Shown: positions 24,865 to 32,325 of the stretch, piece after piece | Position numbering within the stretch: the stretch's first letter is position 1 | How the letters are laid out: the number at the start of each line of letters is the position of its first letter | Source of the DNA: Palsa-506 sp963709075 | GTDB taxonomy: Bacteria; Actinomycetota; Actinomycetes; Streptosporangiales; Streptosporangiaceae | Reading direction: 5' to 3' | DNA length: 64,000 nt | Assembly (NCBI GenBank): GCA_963709075.1 | Contig: CAVPUY010000015.1 | Coordinates: forward strand, 186,001-250,000 | The notes under the pieces: model-generated | The model's input: the letters and a program-made list of their open reading frames with translations, nothing else | The model's database searches: none | Told to the model about the DNA's origin: nothing | Program-made: the position numbers and the translations under genes

Positions 24865-24880
24865 CGTGACGAACGTCACA
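24865..24880 (-). promoter_or_regulatory. CRP/FNR-family-like operator upstream of rpoB
   Basis: The minus strand reads TGTGACGTTCGTCACG, matching the CRP-family consensus TGTGA-N6-TCACA at 9 of 10 positions and containing a perfect 14-base inverted repeat (24866-24879). It lies about 140 bases upstream of the deduced rpoB start point and just upstream of a TAGAAT hexamer (24859-24864). Actinobacteria encode CRP-type regulators (Crp, GlxR). No such regulator is in this window, so function is inferred. Confidence 0.45.
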
Positions 24881-24993
24881 ACTTGCGACTCGTTTAGCGG
24901 TCGGCCGGAACGGGAATAACAATGAGTCCGGCCTGCTCAGGACGTCGGCCCGGCCAGGCGGGCCAGGCGGGCCAATCTGCCGCCTACGCCCCC

Positions 24994-25088
24994 GGCCGAT
25001 CCTGACGCCACCGCGAGCCAGGCCGATCCTGACGCCACCGCCCGAGCCAGGCCGATCCTGACGCCACCGCGAGCCAGGCCGATCCTGA
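24994..25088. repeat. 27-bp tandem repeat in the rplL-rpoB gap
   Basis: The unit GGCCGATCCTGACGCCACCG plus CGAGCCA occurs at 24994-25020, 25021-25049 (with a 2-base insertion), 25050-25076 and as a partial copy from 25077. It lies between the terminator-like hairpin (25095-25125) and the rpoB promoter region. The unit is not open in a protein-like way. The rest of the 24624-25290 gap contains the promoter, CRP-like site and hairpin listed separately. Confidence 0.85.
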
Positions 25089-25094
25089 TACCTA

Positions 25095-25125
25095 CGCCCC
25101 GGGACGCTGCGGGCGTCCCGGGGCG
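25095..25125 (-). terminator. Strong hairpin between rplL and rpoB
   Basis: A perfect 13-bp stem (25095-25107 with 25113-25125) with loop TGCGG lies about 165 bases downstream of rplL. No U-tract follows, as is common in high-GC actinobacteria. In E. coli a partial terminator in this same place reduces rpoBC expression relative to rplJL; the position here suggests the same role. Confidence 0.65.
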
Positions 25126-25290
25126 CTTGGCCCAGCCAGCTCCGCCGGTCCGCTACCGGCTGCCCGGCCGGCTAGCCGGCGCCAGCGGCGGATGGCGGCG
25201 AGTCACCGCCACGGTGCACGCCGCCGCCGGGACGAATAATCCGCCAGCAGGTCACGGCCGCGCCGCCCGCGGCCACCTGGCCGCCCGCGG

Positions 25291-25680
25291 CTACTTGACC
25301 GTGACGGTGGCGCCGGCGCCCTCCAGGGCGGCCTTCGCCTTCTCCGCTGTCTCCTTGTTGGCCCGCTCGAGAACCGGCTTGGGCGCGCCGTCGACCAGGT
25401 CCTTGGCCTCCTTGAGGCCCAGGCTGGTGAGCGTGCGGACCTCCTTGATGACCTGGATCTTCTTGTCGCCGGCCGCCTCAAGGATGACGTCGAACTCGTC
25501 CTGCTCCTCGACTTCGGCCTCGGCGCCAGCACCGCCGGCCGCGGCCGGCGCTGCGGCCGCAGCCGGGGCCGCTGCCTTGACGTCGAACGCGTCCTCGAAC
25601 TGCTTCACGAAGTCAGAGAGCTCGAGAAGGGTCATTTCCTTGAACGCGTCGAGCAGCGCGTCGTTGCTGAGCTTCGCCAT
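25291..25680 (-). CDS. rplL: 50S ribosomal protein L7/L12
   Basis: L7/L12 forms the multimeric stalk that recruits translation factors. The 129 residues have the N-terminal dimerisation helix (LLDAFKEMTLLELSDFVKQF), an Ala-rich hinge, and the C-terminal factor-binding domain with DKKIQVIKEVRTLTSLGLKE and KALEGAGATVTVK. Intact and of normal length. It follows rplJ by 88 bases. Confidence 0.97.
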   Translation of the reverse strand: MAKLSNDALLDAFKEMTLLELSDFVKQFEDAFDVKAAAPAAAAAPAAAGGAGAEAEVEEQDEFDVILEAAGDKKIQVIKEVRTLTSLGLKEAKDLVDGAPKPVLERANKETAEKAKAALEGAGATVTVK

Positions 25681-25768
25681 GGTGCTTTCCTCTTCCTGTT
25701 CCTGCCTGGCGCGGCGACCGCAGCCGCCCGCATGTTGTCGTCAGTCCTGTCGTCACGCGCGTGACTGG

Positions 25769-26476
25769 TCAGCTCTCCGTTGATCCGCCGGTGCCAGCCG
25801 CATCGGCATCGGGCGCCGCCGCATCCGGTGCCGCCGCATCGGCCGGGGCCGGCTCGCCGTCCGGAGCCGCCGCCGCCTCAGCCTGGGGCGCAGCCTCAGC
25901 CTGGGGCGCAGCGTCAGCCGGAGCCGTCCCATCCGGAGCCGCTGCCTCGGCCGGAGCCTCGGCCGCGCGCTTGGCCTCGAGCGCGGCGAGCAGCCGGGCC
26001 ATCTGGACCGGCAGCGCCTGCATCGTCGCCGCCGCGTTAGCCATGGTCGCCTTCATCGCGCCGGCCAGCTTGGCCAGCAGGACATCGCGAGGCTCCAGGT
26101 CGGCCAGCTTGCCGATCTCGTCGGGCGTCATGCCCTTGCCCTCGAGCACGCCGCCCTTGATCACCAGGAACGGGTTCGCCTTCGCGAAATCGCGCAGTCC
26201 CTTGGCTGCCTCGACCACGTCGCCTTCCACGAAGGCGATCGCTGACGGGCCCGTGAGCAGATCGTTCAGCTCGTCCGCGAGGCCCGCGTCAGCAGCGGCG
26301 ATCTTGGTCAGGGTGTTCTTCACCACGGCGAACGTGGCGTGCTCCCCCAGCGACTGGCGCAGCTCGCCAAGCTGGGCAACGCTCAGGCCGCGGTACTCGG
26401 TGAGCACCGCGCCTGCCGAGGTCTGGAATCGCTCGGTAAGCTCGGCCACCACTGCGACCTTCTCCGCCCTCGCCAT
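25769..26476 (-). CDS. rplJ: 50S ribosomal protein L10 with long acidic Ala-rich tail
   Basis: L10 anchors L7/L12 to the ribosome and represses rplJL by binding its leader RNA. The ATG at 26476 gives MARAEKVAVVAELTERFQTS; the RNA-binding core includes TEYRGLSVAQLGELRQSLGE and AVVKNTLTKIAAADAG. The helix that binds L7/L12 is followed by a tail of about 65 residues rich in Ala, Pro, Asp and Glu with a repeated PQAEAA unit, ending TGGSTES. Such tails occur in actinobacterial L10 but this one is long. It has its own promoter and leader. Intact. Confidence 0.95.
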   Translation of the reverse strand: MARAEKVAVVAELTERFQTSAGAVLTEYRGLSVAQLGELRQSLGEHATFAVVKNTLTKIAAADAGLADELNDLLTGPSAIAFVEGDVVEAAKGLRDFAKANPFLVIKGGVLEGKGMTPDEIGKLADLEPRDVLLAKLAGAMKATMANAAATMQALPVQMARLLAALEAKRAAEAPAEAAAPDGTAPADAAPQAEAAPQAEAAAAPDGEPAPADAAAPDAAAPDADAAGTGGSTES

Positions 26477-26703
26477 GGGCCTCCCTTCTCGTTCCGGTGC
26501 GCCCGCTAAGCGGGACGATCCCGGCTGCATCCGGCGCCGGCGAAGGGCGAGAATGGCGAACGCCCCGGCGCAGGCGCACGGGGCGTGGCCGCTGTCCGGG
26601 TGGCCCGGGTCGGCGGCCTGTCTCGTTCACCTGCGCGGGCCGCCCCTCCCGGGGCCTTCGGCCAGCGCGGTACACCCGCGCCGGCAGCCGGCGGTCTCTG
26701 GCA
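26477..26703 (-). ncRNA. L10-type leader of rplJL
   Basis: From the deduced start point near 26703 the RNA begins with GCTGCCAGAGACCGCCGGCTGCC and later carries GCAGGTGAACGAGACAGGCC, elements resembling the kink-turn and helices of known L10 leader RNAs. The leader is about 225 bases, ends at the rplJ ribosome binding site (GGGAGG), and is GC-rich with many local pairings. By family knowledge L10(L12)4 binds such a leader to repress translation. A covariance-model search would settle it. Confidence 0.55.
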
Positions 26704-26709
26704 GCGGCC

Positions 26710-26738
26710 AGCCTACGAGGTATCCGGCCGACCGCCAA
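26710..26738 (-). promoter_or_regulatory. rplJL promoter
   Basis: TTGGCG (26733-26738) and TAGGCT (26710-26715) on the minus strand are separated by 17 bases. The deduced start near 26703 coincides with the beginning of the L10-leader-like sequence, which supports both assignments. Confidence 0.65.
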
Positions 26739-26781
26739 ATCAGCCTCCCCTGCTGCCCGGGCGCCCCCACCGCCGGCCGCC

Positions 26782-26843
26782 CAACCCGATGGATGTGGCA
26801 ACCAGAGGGTCGGGTGCCTTTGAACGTCACATTCATCGGGTTG
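26782..26843. repeat. Long imperfect inverted repeat after rplA
   Basis: Arms 26782-26799 and 26826-26843 pair at 16 of 18 positions (core CAACCCGATG / CATCGGGTTG) around a 26-base loop. It lies about 80 bases after the rplA stop and just upstream of the rplJL promoter, so it may end or pause rplKA transcription. No U-tract is present. Confidence 0.6.
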
Positions 26844-26900
26844 AGCAAGCGCTCAGCGGGCGGCCGGGCTGGGCCGGGCGGCGGGCGCAGGCGGGGCGTG

Positions 26901-26936
26901 GCGGCTAGCTGGCCGCTGGGGCGGCTAGCTGGCCGC
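26901..26936. repeat. 16-bp direct duplication at the rplA 3' end
   Basis: GCGGCTAGCTGGCCGC occurs at 26901-26916 and again at 26921-26936, a 20-base period. The second copy contains the last rplA codons and its stop; the first is an extra copy immediately downstream. It looks like a recent small tandem duplication. Confidence 0.8.
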
Positions 26937-27650
26937 GGTCTCCTCGAGCTCCTCGGCCAGCCCTCGGGTACGGCTGGGGTCGACCAGGATCCCCGGGCTC
27001 ATCGTCGTGGTGACGGTGATCTTCTTCAGGTAGCGGCCCTTGGCCGCCGCGGGCTTGAGCCGGATGACTTCCTCCAGCGCGGCGGCGTAGTTCTCCACAA
27101 GCGCCCGGTCGGCGAACGAAGCCTTGCCGATGACGAAGTGCAGGTTGCCGTGCCGGTCCACCCGGAACTCGATCTTGCCGCCCTTGATGTCGGACACGGC
27201 CTTGCCGACATCGGTGGTGACCGTGCCGGTCTTGGGGTTCGGCATCAGGCCGCGCGGGCCGAGCACCCGGCCGAGCCGCCCCACCTTGCCCATCAGGTCC
27301 GGGGTGGCGACGACGGCGTCGAAGTCGAGGAAGCCGCCCTGGATGCGCTCGATCAGGTCGTCCGAGCCGACGAAGTCGGCGCCGGCCGCGGTCGCCTCGT
27401 CGGCGCGCTGCCCGGTCGCGAACACCAGCACCCGGGCGGTCTTGCCGGTGCCGTGCGGCAGGTTGACCGTGCCGCGGACCATCTGGTCCGCCTTGCGCGG
27501 GTCGACGCCGAGCCGCAGCGCGACCTCGACCGTGGGGTCGAACTTGGCGACGGACGTCTTCTTCGCCAGCGACACGGCCTCGGCCGGCCCGTACAGCCGG
27601 TCCGGCTCGATCTGCTCAGCCGCCTGGCGGTATGCCTTACTGCGCTTCAT
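26925..27650 (-). CDS. rplA: 50S ribosomal protein L1
   Basis: L1 forms the mobile stalk near the E site and, in many bacteria, represses the rplKA operon. I chose the ATG at 27650, nine bases after GGAG, giving MKRSKAYRQAAEQIEPDRLY. The 241 residues contain the signature LGRVLGPRGLMPNPKTGTVT and end EELEETAAS. Normal length and intact. It follows rplK by 139 bases. Confidence 0.96.
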   Translation of the reverse strand: MKRSKAYRQAAEQIEPDRLYGPAEAVSLAKKTSVAKFDPTVEVALRLGVDPRKADQMVRGTVNLPHGTGKTARVLVFATGQRADEATAAGADFVGSDDLIERIQGGFLDFDAVVATPDLMGKVGRLGRVLGPRGLMPNPKTGTVTTDVGKAVSDIKGGKIEFRVDRHGNLHFVIGKASFADRALVENYAAALEEVIRLKPAAAKGRYLKKITVTTTMSPGILVDPSRTRGLAEELEETAAS

Positions 27651-27789
27651 GATCATCTCCATTTTCGGTTCGGAGGTCGTGGTCTGCGGGCCAGCGCCTG
27701 ACCCTGCCACTGCGGGCTGCCAGCTATCAGCTGCCCTCGGCCTGCGGTTGACAGGCCATACGGTCTGCCGTTTCAAGTCTTCAGAACGG

Positions 27790-28224
27790 TCAGCTGCTGA
27801 CCGTGATTCCCATCGAACGGGCAGTGCCCTCGATGATCTTCTCTGCCGCCTCGATCGAGTTGGCGTTCAGGTCAGGCATCTTCACCTGGGCGATCTCCCG
27901 GACCTGGGCCATCGTGACGGAGCCGACCTTGGTCTTGTGCGGCTCGCCGCTGCCCTTCTGGACGCCGGCCGCCTTCTTGATCAGCTCAGGCGCCGGGGGC
28001 GTCTTGGTGATGAAGGCGAACGAGCGGTCCTCGAAGATGGTGATCTCGACGGGGATGATGTTGCCGCGCTGCGAGTCGGTGGCGGCGTTGTACTGCTTGC
28101 AGAAATCCATGATGTTCACGCCGTGCGGGCCGAGCGCGGTACCGACCGGCGGCGCCGGGGTGGCCTGGCCTGCTTGCAGCTGCACCTTGACGACCGCAGC
28201 GATCTTCTTCTTACGCGGAGCCAT
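27790..28224 (-). CDS. rplK: 50S ribosomal protein L11
   Basis: L11 forms the GTPase-associated centre with 23S rRNA and is the thiostrepton site; it also supports RelA activation. The 144 residues start MAPRKKKIAAVVKVQLQAGQ, include PAPPVGTALGPHGVNIMDFC and the C-terminal signature ARSMGITVSS. The Pro-rich N-terminal domain is wild type. Intact; 42 bases after nusG. Confidence 0.97.
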   Translation of the reverse strand: MAPRKKKIAAVVKVQLQAGQATPAPPVGTALGPHGVNIMDFCKQYNAATDSQRGNIIPVEITIFEDRSFAFITKTPPAPELIKKAAGVQKGSGEPHKTKVGSVTMAQVREIAQVKMPDLNANSIEAAEKIIEGTARSMGITVSS

Positions 28225-28266
28225 CTACCTGGGTCCTTACCTCACTGATGAACGGGGAGAAGCCGA

Positions 28267-29296
28267 TCAGATCTTGGTGACCTGATCGAAGGAGAGCTCG
28301 ACCGGCGTCTCGCGGCCGAAGATGGACACGAGCACCTTGAGCTTCTGGGTATCGGGATTGATCTCGTTCACGGTAGCCGGGAGCGTCGCGAACGGGCCGT
28401 CCATCACAGTAACGGACTGGCCGACCTCGAAGTCCACCGCGGCGGCCCGCATCGTCTCGGCCTTCTTGGCGGCCTTCTCCTCCGGCTCCGGCGCGAGCAG
28501 CGCCGCCACCTCGCCGACGCTGAGCGGTGAGGGCTTGCTGGACAGCCCGACGAAGCCGGTCACGCCCGGGGTGTTGCGGACCGCCGCCCACGACTCGTCG
28601 GTCAGGTCCATCCGGACCAGGATGTAGCCCGGCAGCACCTTCTCCTGCACCTGCTGCCGCTTGCCGCCCTTGATCTCGGTGACCTCGTGCACCGGCACCT
28701 CGATCTGGAAGATGTAGTCCTCCATGTTGAGCGACTGGGTGCGGCTCTCCAGGTTGGTCCTGACCCGGTTCTCGTATCCGGCGTAGGAGTGCACCACGTA
28801 CCAGTCGCCGGGCAGCATCCGCAGCTCGGCGGTGAACTCGGCGACCGGGTCGGCGGCCGGCTGCCGGCTCGGCGTCCGCAGCGGCAGCCTCGCCATCAGC
28901 GCTGTCAGCGCCAGCCTCGGCGGCGCCAGCCTCGGCGGCGCCATTCTCGGCGGCGCCATTCTCGGCGGCGCCGTTCTCGGCGGCGCCGTTCTCGGCAGCG
29001 CCATTCTCGGCAGCGCCATTCTCGGCAGCGCCATTCTCGGCGGCGCCGTTCTCGGCGGTGCCAGCCTCGGCGGTGCCGTTCTCGGCGGCGCCGTTCTCGG
29101 CGGGGACGTTCTCGGCGGGGACGACGGAGTCGCCGTCATCGGCAGTGGGCGCGGTGCTTGACTCGCCGTTCGCGCCGGGCTCGCCAGCCACGGCAGGCTG
29201 GCCGGCCGCGACAGGCTCGCCAGCCGCGGCGGGCTCGCCGTTCCCGGCGGACTCGCCGGTCAGCGGATCGCCGACGTGCAATTCGGACTCGGACAC
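28267..29296 (-). CDS. nusG: Transcription factor NusG with an expanded repeat N-terminus (one frame break)
   Basis: NusG binds RNA polymerase and S10/Rho to control elongation and termination. The NGN domain (DWYVVHSYAGYENRVRTNLE ... KVLPGYILVRMDL) and KOW domain (FEVGQSVTVMDGPFATLPAT to ELSFDQVTKI) are normal. The GTG at 29296 gives SESELHVGDPLTGESAGNGE followed by an acidic, low-complexity region of about 145 residues that contains at least 13 pentapeptides of type AENGA. One extra base at about 28857-28861 breaks the frame between EPAA and DPVAEFTAELRMLPG. The corrected length is about 342 residues. Actinobacterial NusG usually has a shorter acidic N-terminal segment. Confidence 0.93.
28921..29115. 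repeat. 15-bp coding minisatellite in nusG
   Basis: Thirteen exact-phase 15-bp units of type CGGCGCCATTCTCGG (plus strand) encode AENGA-type pentapeptides in the NusG N-terminal region. Variation is mostly at a few positions (ATTC/GTTC, GGC/AGC). Four units fill each 60-base line, so the phase is perfect. Copy-number change would add or remove five residues without breaking the frame. Confidence 0.95.
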
Positions 29297-29427
29297 AGTA
29301 ACTCTTTCTCTCCGCTCTTCCTGCGGGCTCTCCTGGCACGCTCCCCTGGCGGCGCAAGCCCCCGCGGCTCCGGCCGGAACGATCAGTCTGCCGGGCGGTG
29401 CCCGGCGGCGTGCCCGCCTGCCCGAAC

Positions 29428-29680
29428 TCAGCCGAAGACGGCGAACACCAGCTTGGTGAACCCATAGTCCAGGCTGGTCACGATCGCCACCATCACAAGT
29501 ATGAATACCAGCGCCACAGTGGTATAGGTGACCAAGCTCCTTGCGGGTAGGCCAGATGACCTTACGGAGTTCCGCGACAACCTGTCGCAGGAAGACCGCA
29601 GGGGTCGTCCTGGCCACCTTCGCCGGGCGGCCGGGCTTGTCCCGCTTCTCCGGGGCCGTGCCGCGAGTCTGAGTAGCCAT
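29428..29680 (-). CDS. secE: Preprotein translocase subunit SecE (one frame break)
   Basis: SecE clamps SecY in the Sec translocon. The ATG at 29680 gives MATQTRGTAPEKRDKPGRPA and the amphipathic signature FLRQVVAELRKVIWPTRKEL. The membrane helix VTYTTVALVFILVMVAIVTS and end KLVFAVFG resume in another frame; removing one base at about 29533-29535 gives KELVTYTTVALV, the classical junction. The corrected length is 83 residues, typical for a single-helix SecE. It lies between trpT and nusG as in most actinobacteria. Confidence 0.94.
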
Positions 29681-29755
29681 GTCCTCACCTGAGCAGCGCT
29701 GAGCATCTGACGGCTGGCGCCGTCGCCGGCCCGCGACGTTCACGGACCGTAAGCG

Positions 29756-29829
29756 CAGGGCAGGAGGGACTCGAACCCCCAACCGCCGGTTTTGGAGACC
29801 GGGACTCTAGCCAATTGAGCTACTGCCCT
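29756..29829 (-). tRNA. trpT: tRNA-Trp (CCA anticodon)
   Basis: The 74-base minus-strand RNA folds as a cloverleaf: acceptor AGGGCAG/CTGCCCT, D arm with GCTC...GAGT, anticodon loop CTCCAAA with anticodon CCA, and T arm GGGGGTTCGAGTCCC. The discriminator is G and no CCA is encoded. trpT upstream of secE-nusG is a conserved actinobacterial arrangement. Confidence 0.95.
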
Positions 29830-29885
29830 GTGACGGCCCGTGCGGGCATGCACCGGCCACCTGGTGGACCGCCACCAGATCCTGA

Positions 29886-29915
29886 AGTGTACGTCCCCGG
29901 CGGCCCCGGCGTCGA
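29886..29915 (-). promoter_or_regulatory. Promoter upstream of trpT-secE-nusG
   Basis: TCGACG (29910-29915) and TACACT (29886-29891) on the minus strand are 18 bases apart. The deduced start near 29879 is about 50 bases before the mature tRNA. The -35 is imperfect (4 of 6), the -10 is good. Confidence 0.55.
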
Positions 29916-30044
29916 ACCGCCGTGGCCAAGCCGTGGCCAAACCGATGCCAATGGGCCAGCGGAATGGCGCGGCGGCCGGATGCCGGCCAGGCCGGGCCGG
30001 GCGAGGCGGCGCATCAGCCCGGCATCTAATGCCACCATGGACTC

Positions 30045-31246
30045 ATGAGTTTCTCCCAGCAGCGTATCTCTGCCCGCGTTTCGGCGATCACCGAGTCGGC
30101 CACGCTGGCCGTCGACGCGAAAGCCAGGGCGGCCAAGGCAGCGGGCAGGCCGGTCATCGGCTTCGGCGTCGGCGAGCCCGACTTCCCCACCCCGGGTACA
30201 TCGTCGAGGCGGCCCAGCGTGCCTGCGCCGAGCTGCGGATGCAGAAGTACTCCCCGGCCGCCGGGCTGCCCGAGCTGAGGGCGGCGATCGCCGCCAAGAC
30301 CGCGCGGGATTCCGGCTATCACGTCACCGCCGGCCAGGTGCTCGTGACGAACGGCGGCAAGCACGCTGTCTACCAGGCGTTCGCCACCCTGCTCGACCCG
30401 GGCGACGAGGTCCTGCTGCCGACGCCGTACTGGACCACCTACCCGGAGGCGATCGCGCTGGCCGGCGGCACGGCGGTGCCGGTGCTGACCGACGAGCACT
30501 CCGGCTATCTCACCTCGGTCGCTGACCTGGAGGCGCACCGCACGGCGCGAACCAAGGTGCTGCTGTTCGTCTCCCCGTCCAACCCGACCGGCGCGGTTTA
30601 CCCGCCGGAGCTGGTCGCCGAGATCGGCCGCTGGGCCGCGGCCAACGATCTCTGGGTGATCACCGACGAGATCTACGAGCACCTGGTCTACGGCGACGCC
30701 AGGTTCAGCTCGGTGCCGGTGGCGGCCCCGGAGACCGCTGACCGGTGCGTGGTGGTGAACGGCGTGGCCAAGACCTACGCGATGACCGGCTGGCGGGTGG
30801 GCTGGCTGATCGGCCCGCCGGACGTGGTGAAGGCCGCCGCGGACCTGCAGTCGCACCTCACCTCGAACGTCTGCAACGTGGCGCAGGCGGCCGCGCTGGC
30901 CGCGGTCAGCGGCGACCTGTCCGCGGTCGCCGAGATGCGCGCCGCGTTCGACCGGCGCAGGCTGACCATGACCGGCATGCTGAACGAGATCCCTGGCGTG
31001 CACTGCCCGCTGCCGGAGGGCGCCTTCTACTGCTACCCGTCGGTCAAGGGGCTGCTCGGCAGGGAGTTCGGCGGCCGCCGCGCGGACAGCACGGCCGAGC
31101 TTGCCGAGATCATCCTGGACCAGGCGGACGTCGCCGTGGTGCCCGGCGAGGCGTTCGGCACGCCCGGCTACTTCCGGCTGTCCTGCGCGCTCGGCGACGC
31201 CGACCTGGAGGAGGGCATCAGCCGGCTGGCCAAGCTGCTCGGCTGA
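30045..31246 (+). CDS. Pyridoxal-phosphate aminotransferase, aspartate-aminotransferase type (one frame break)
   Basis: Class I aminotransferases of this subgroup convert aspartate and oxoglutarate to oxaloacetate and glutamate. The ATG at 30045 gives MSFSQQRISARVSAITESAT. A missing base in the CCCC/GGG run at about 30191-30195 breaks the frame at EPDFPTPG; the protein resumes as YIVEAAQRACAELRMQKYSP. PLP-site motifs are present: SPSNPTGAVY, ITDEIYEHLVYG and the lysine in VNGVAKTYAMTGWRVGW. The corrected length is 400 residues, standard. Its TGA overlaps the next ATG (TGATG). An aspartate aminotransferase next to trpT-secE is usual in Streptomyces-like genomes. Confidence 0.9.
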
Positions 31247-32325
31247 TGGCACGGCCGCTCGCCGCGCTGCCCAAGGCGCACCTGCACCTGCACTTCACCG
31301 GCTCGATGCGGCACGCCACGCTGGCCGACCTCGCCGCGCTGCACCGGGTGCACCTGCCGGAGGCGCTGTCCGCCGACTGGCCGCCGCAGCTGTCCGGCGC
31401 CGACGAGCGCGGCTGGTTCCGGTTCCAGCGGCTCTATGACATCGCGCGCTCGGTCATCAGGACCGAGGATGACCTGCGGCGGCTGGTCAGGGAGACCGCC
31501 GAGGACGAGCGGGCCGAAGGCTCCGGCTGGCTGGAGATCCAGGTGGATCCGTCCGGCTACGCGGCCCAGTTCGGCGGCATCACCGCGGTCACCGAGCTGG
31601 TGCTCGATGCCGCCGCCGAGTCGGCCGCGGCGGCCGGGATCGGCATCGGCGTGATCATCGCGGCGAACCGGACCAGGCACCCGCTGGACGCCAGGACGCT
31701 GGCCAGGCTGGCGGCCAGGCTGGCCGGCCGCGGCGTGACCGGGTTCGGCCTCAGCAGCGACGAGCGCCGCGGGGCGGCGGCTGACTTCGCCGCTGCCTTC
31801 CGGATCGCCGCCCGGGCCGGGCTGCTCGCGGTACCGCACGGCGGCGAGCTCGCGGGCCCGGCCAGCGTCCGCGCCTGCCTGGACGAGCTGAACGCCGACC
31901 GCATCGGGCACGGCGTTGCCGCCGCAAAAGACCAAGATCTGGTGAAACGGATTGTCGGGCGCCGGACCACGCTGGAAGTGTGCCCGGCATCCAACGTGGC
32001 CCTAGGGGTCGCCGCCGGGCCGGCTGACGTCCCGCTCCTTACTCTGCTCGAGGCCGGGGTGCAGGTGGCGCTCGGCGCTGACGACCCGCTGCTGTTCGGC
32101 CACCGGCTGGTCGCGCAGTACGAGCTGGCCAGGCATGCGCACGGGCTGCCGGATGCGGCCCTGGCCGAGCTGGCCAGGATGTCGGTCCGCGGCTCGGTGG
32201 CGCCGCAGCCGGTCCGGGCCCGGCTGCTGGCCGGCATCGACGCCTGGCTGGCCGGGCCGGACCCGGGCCCGGCTGACCCGCCGCCCGGGCTCAGAGCCGC
32301 GCCCCGACCAGCACAGGCTCGCTGA
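31246..32325 (+). CDS. add: Adenosine deaminase family protein
   Basis: Adenosine deaminases hydrolyse adenosine (or, in related enzymes, adenine) to inosine and ammonia in purine salvage. The 359 residues show the metal-binding HLHLHFTGS near the N-terminus, the HGGELAGP segment carrying the catalytic Glu (HAGE in most homologues), RIGHGVAAA, LEVCPASNVAL and ALGADDPLLFG with the metal-binding Asp pair. The order is that of the family. Substrate could be adenosine or adenine. The ATG overlaps the upstream TGA. The 3' end overlaps convergent murB by 35 bases; the last 20 residues are Pro/Ala-rich. Confidence 0.88.
   Translation: MARPLAALPKAHLHLHFTGSMRHATLADLAALHRVHLPEALSADWPPQLSGADERGWFRFQRLYDIARSVIRTEDDLRRLVRETAEDERAEGSGWLEIQVDPSGYAAQFGGITAVTELVLDAAAESAAAAGIGIGVIIAANRTRHPLDARTLARLAARLAGRGVTGFGLSSDERRGAAADFAAAFRIAARAGLLAVPHGGELAGPASVRACLDELNADRIGHGVAAAKDQDLVKRIVGRRTTLEVCPASNVALGVAAGPADVPLLTLLEAGVQVALGADDPLLFGHRLVAQYELARHAHGLPDAALAELARMSVRGSVAPQPVRARLLAGIDAWLAGPDPGPADPPPGLRAAPRPAQAR

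Noticed and set aside
24994..25088. CRISPR array
   Set aside because: The repeats are directly adjacent with no unique spacers, and no cas genes are in the window. The same holds for 28921-29115, 47694-47788 and 54963-55016.
28267..29139. Alternative NusG N-terminus with Arg-Met-Ala-Pro-Pro repeats
   Set aside because: This is the 15-bp repeat read in the wrong frame after the indel at about 28858. The acidic AENGA reading connects to a proper start at 29296.
29840..30044. Extended N-terminus of the aminotransferase from 29840
   Set aside because: The stretch overlaps the trpT promoter and has no aminotransferase features. The true N-terminus (MSFSQQRISARVSAI) starts at 30045 in another frame, joined by an indel.
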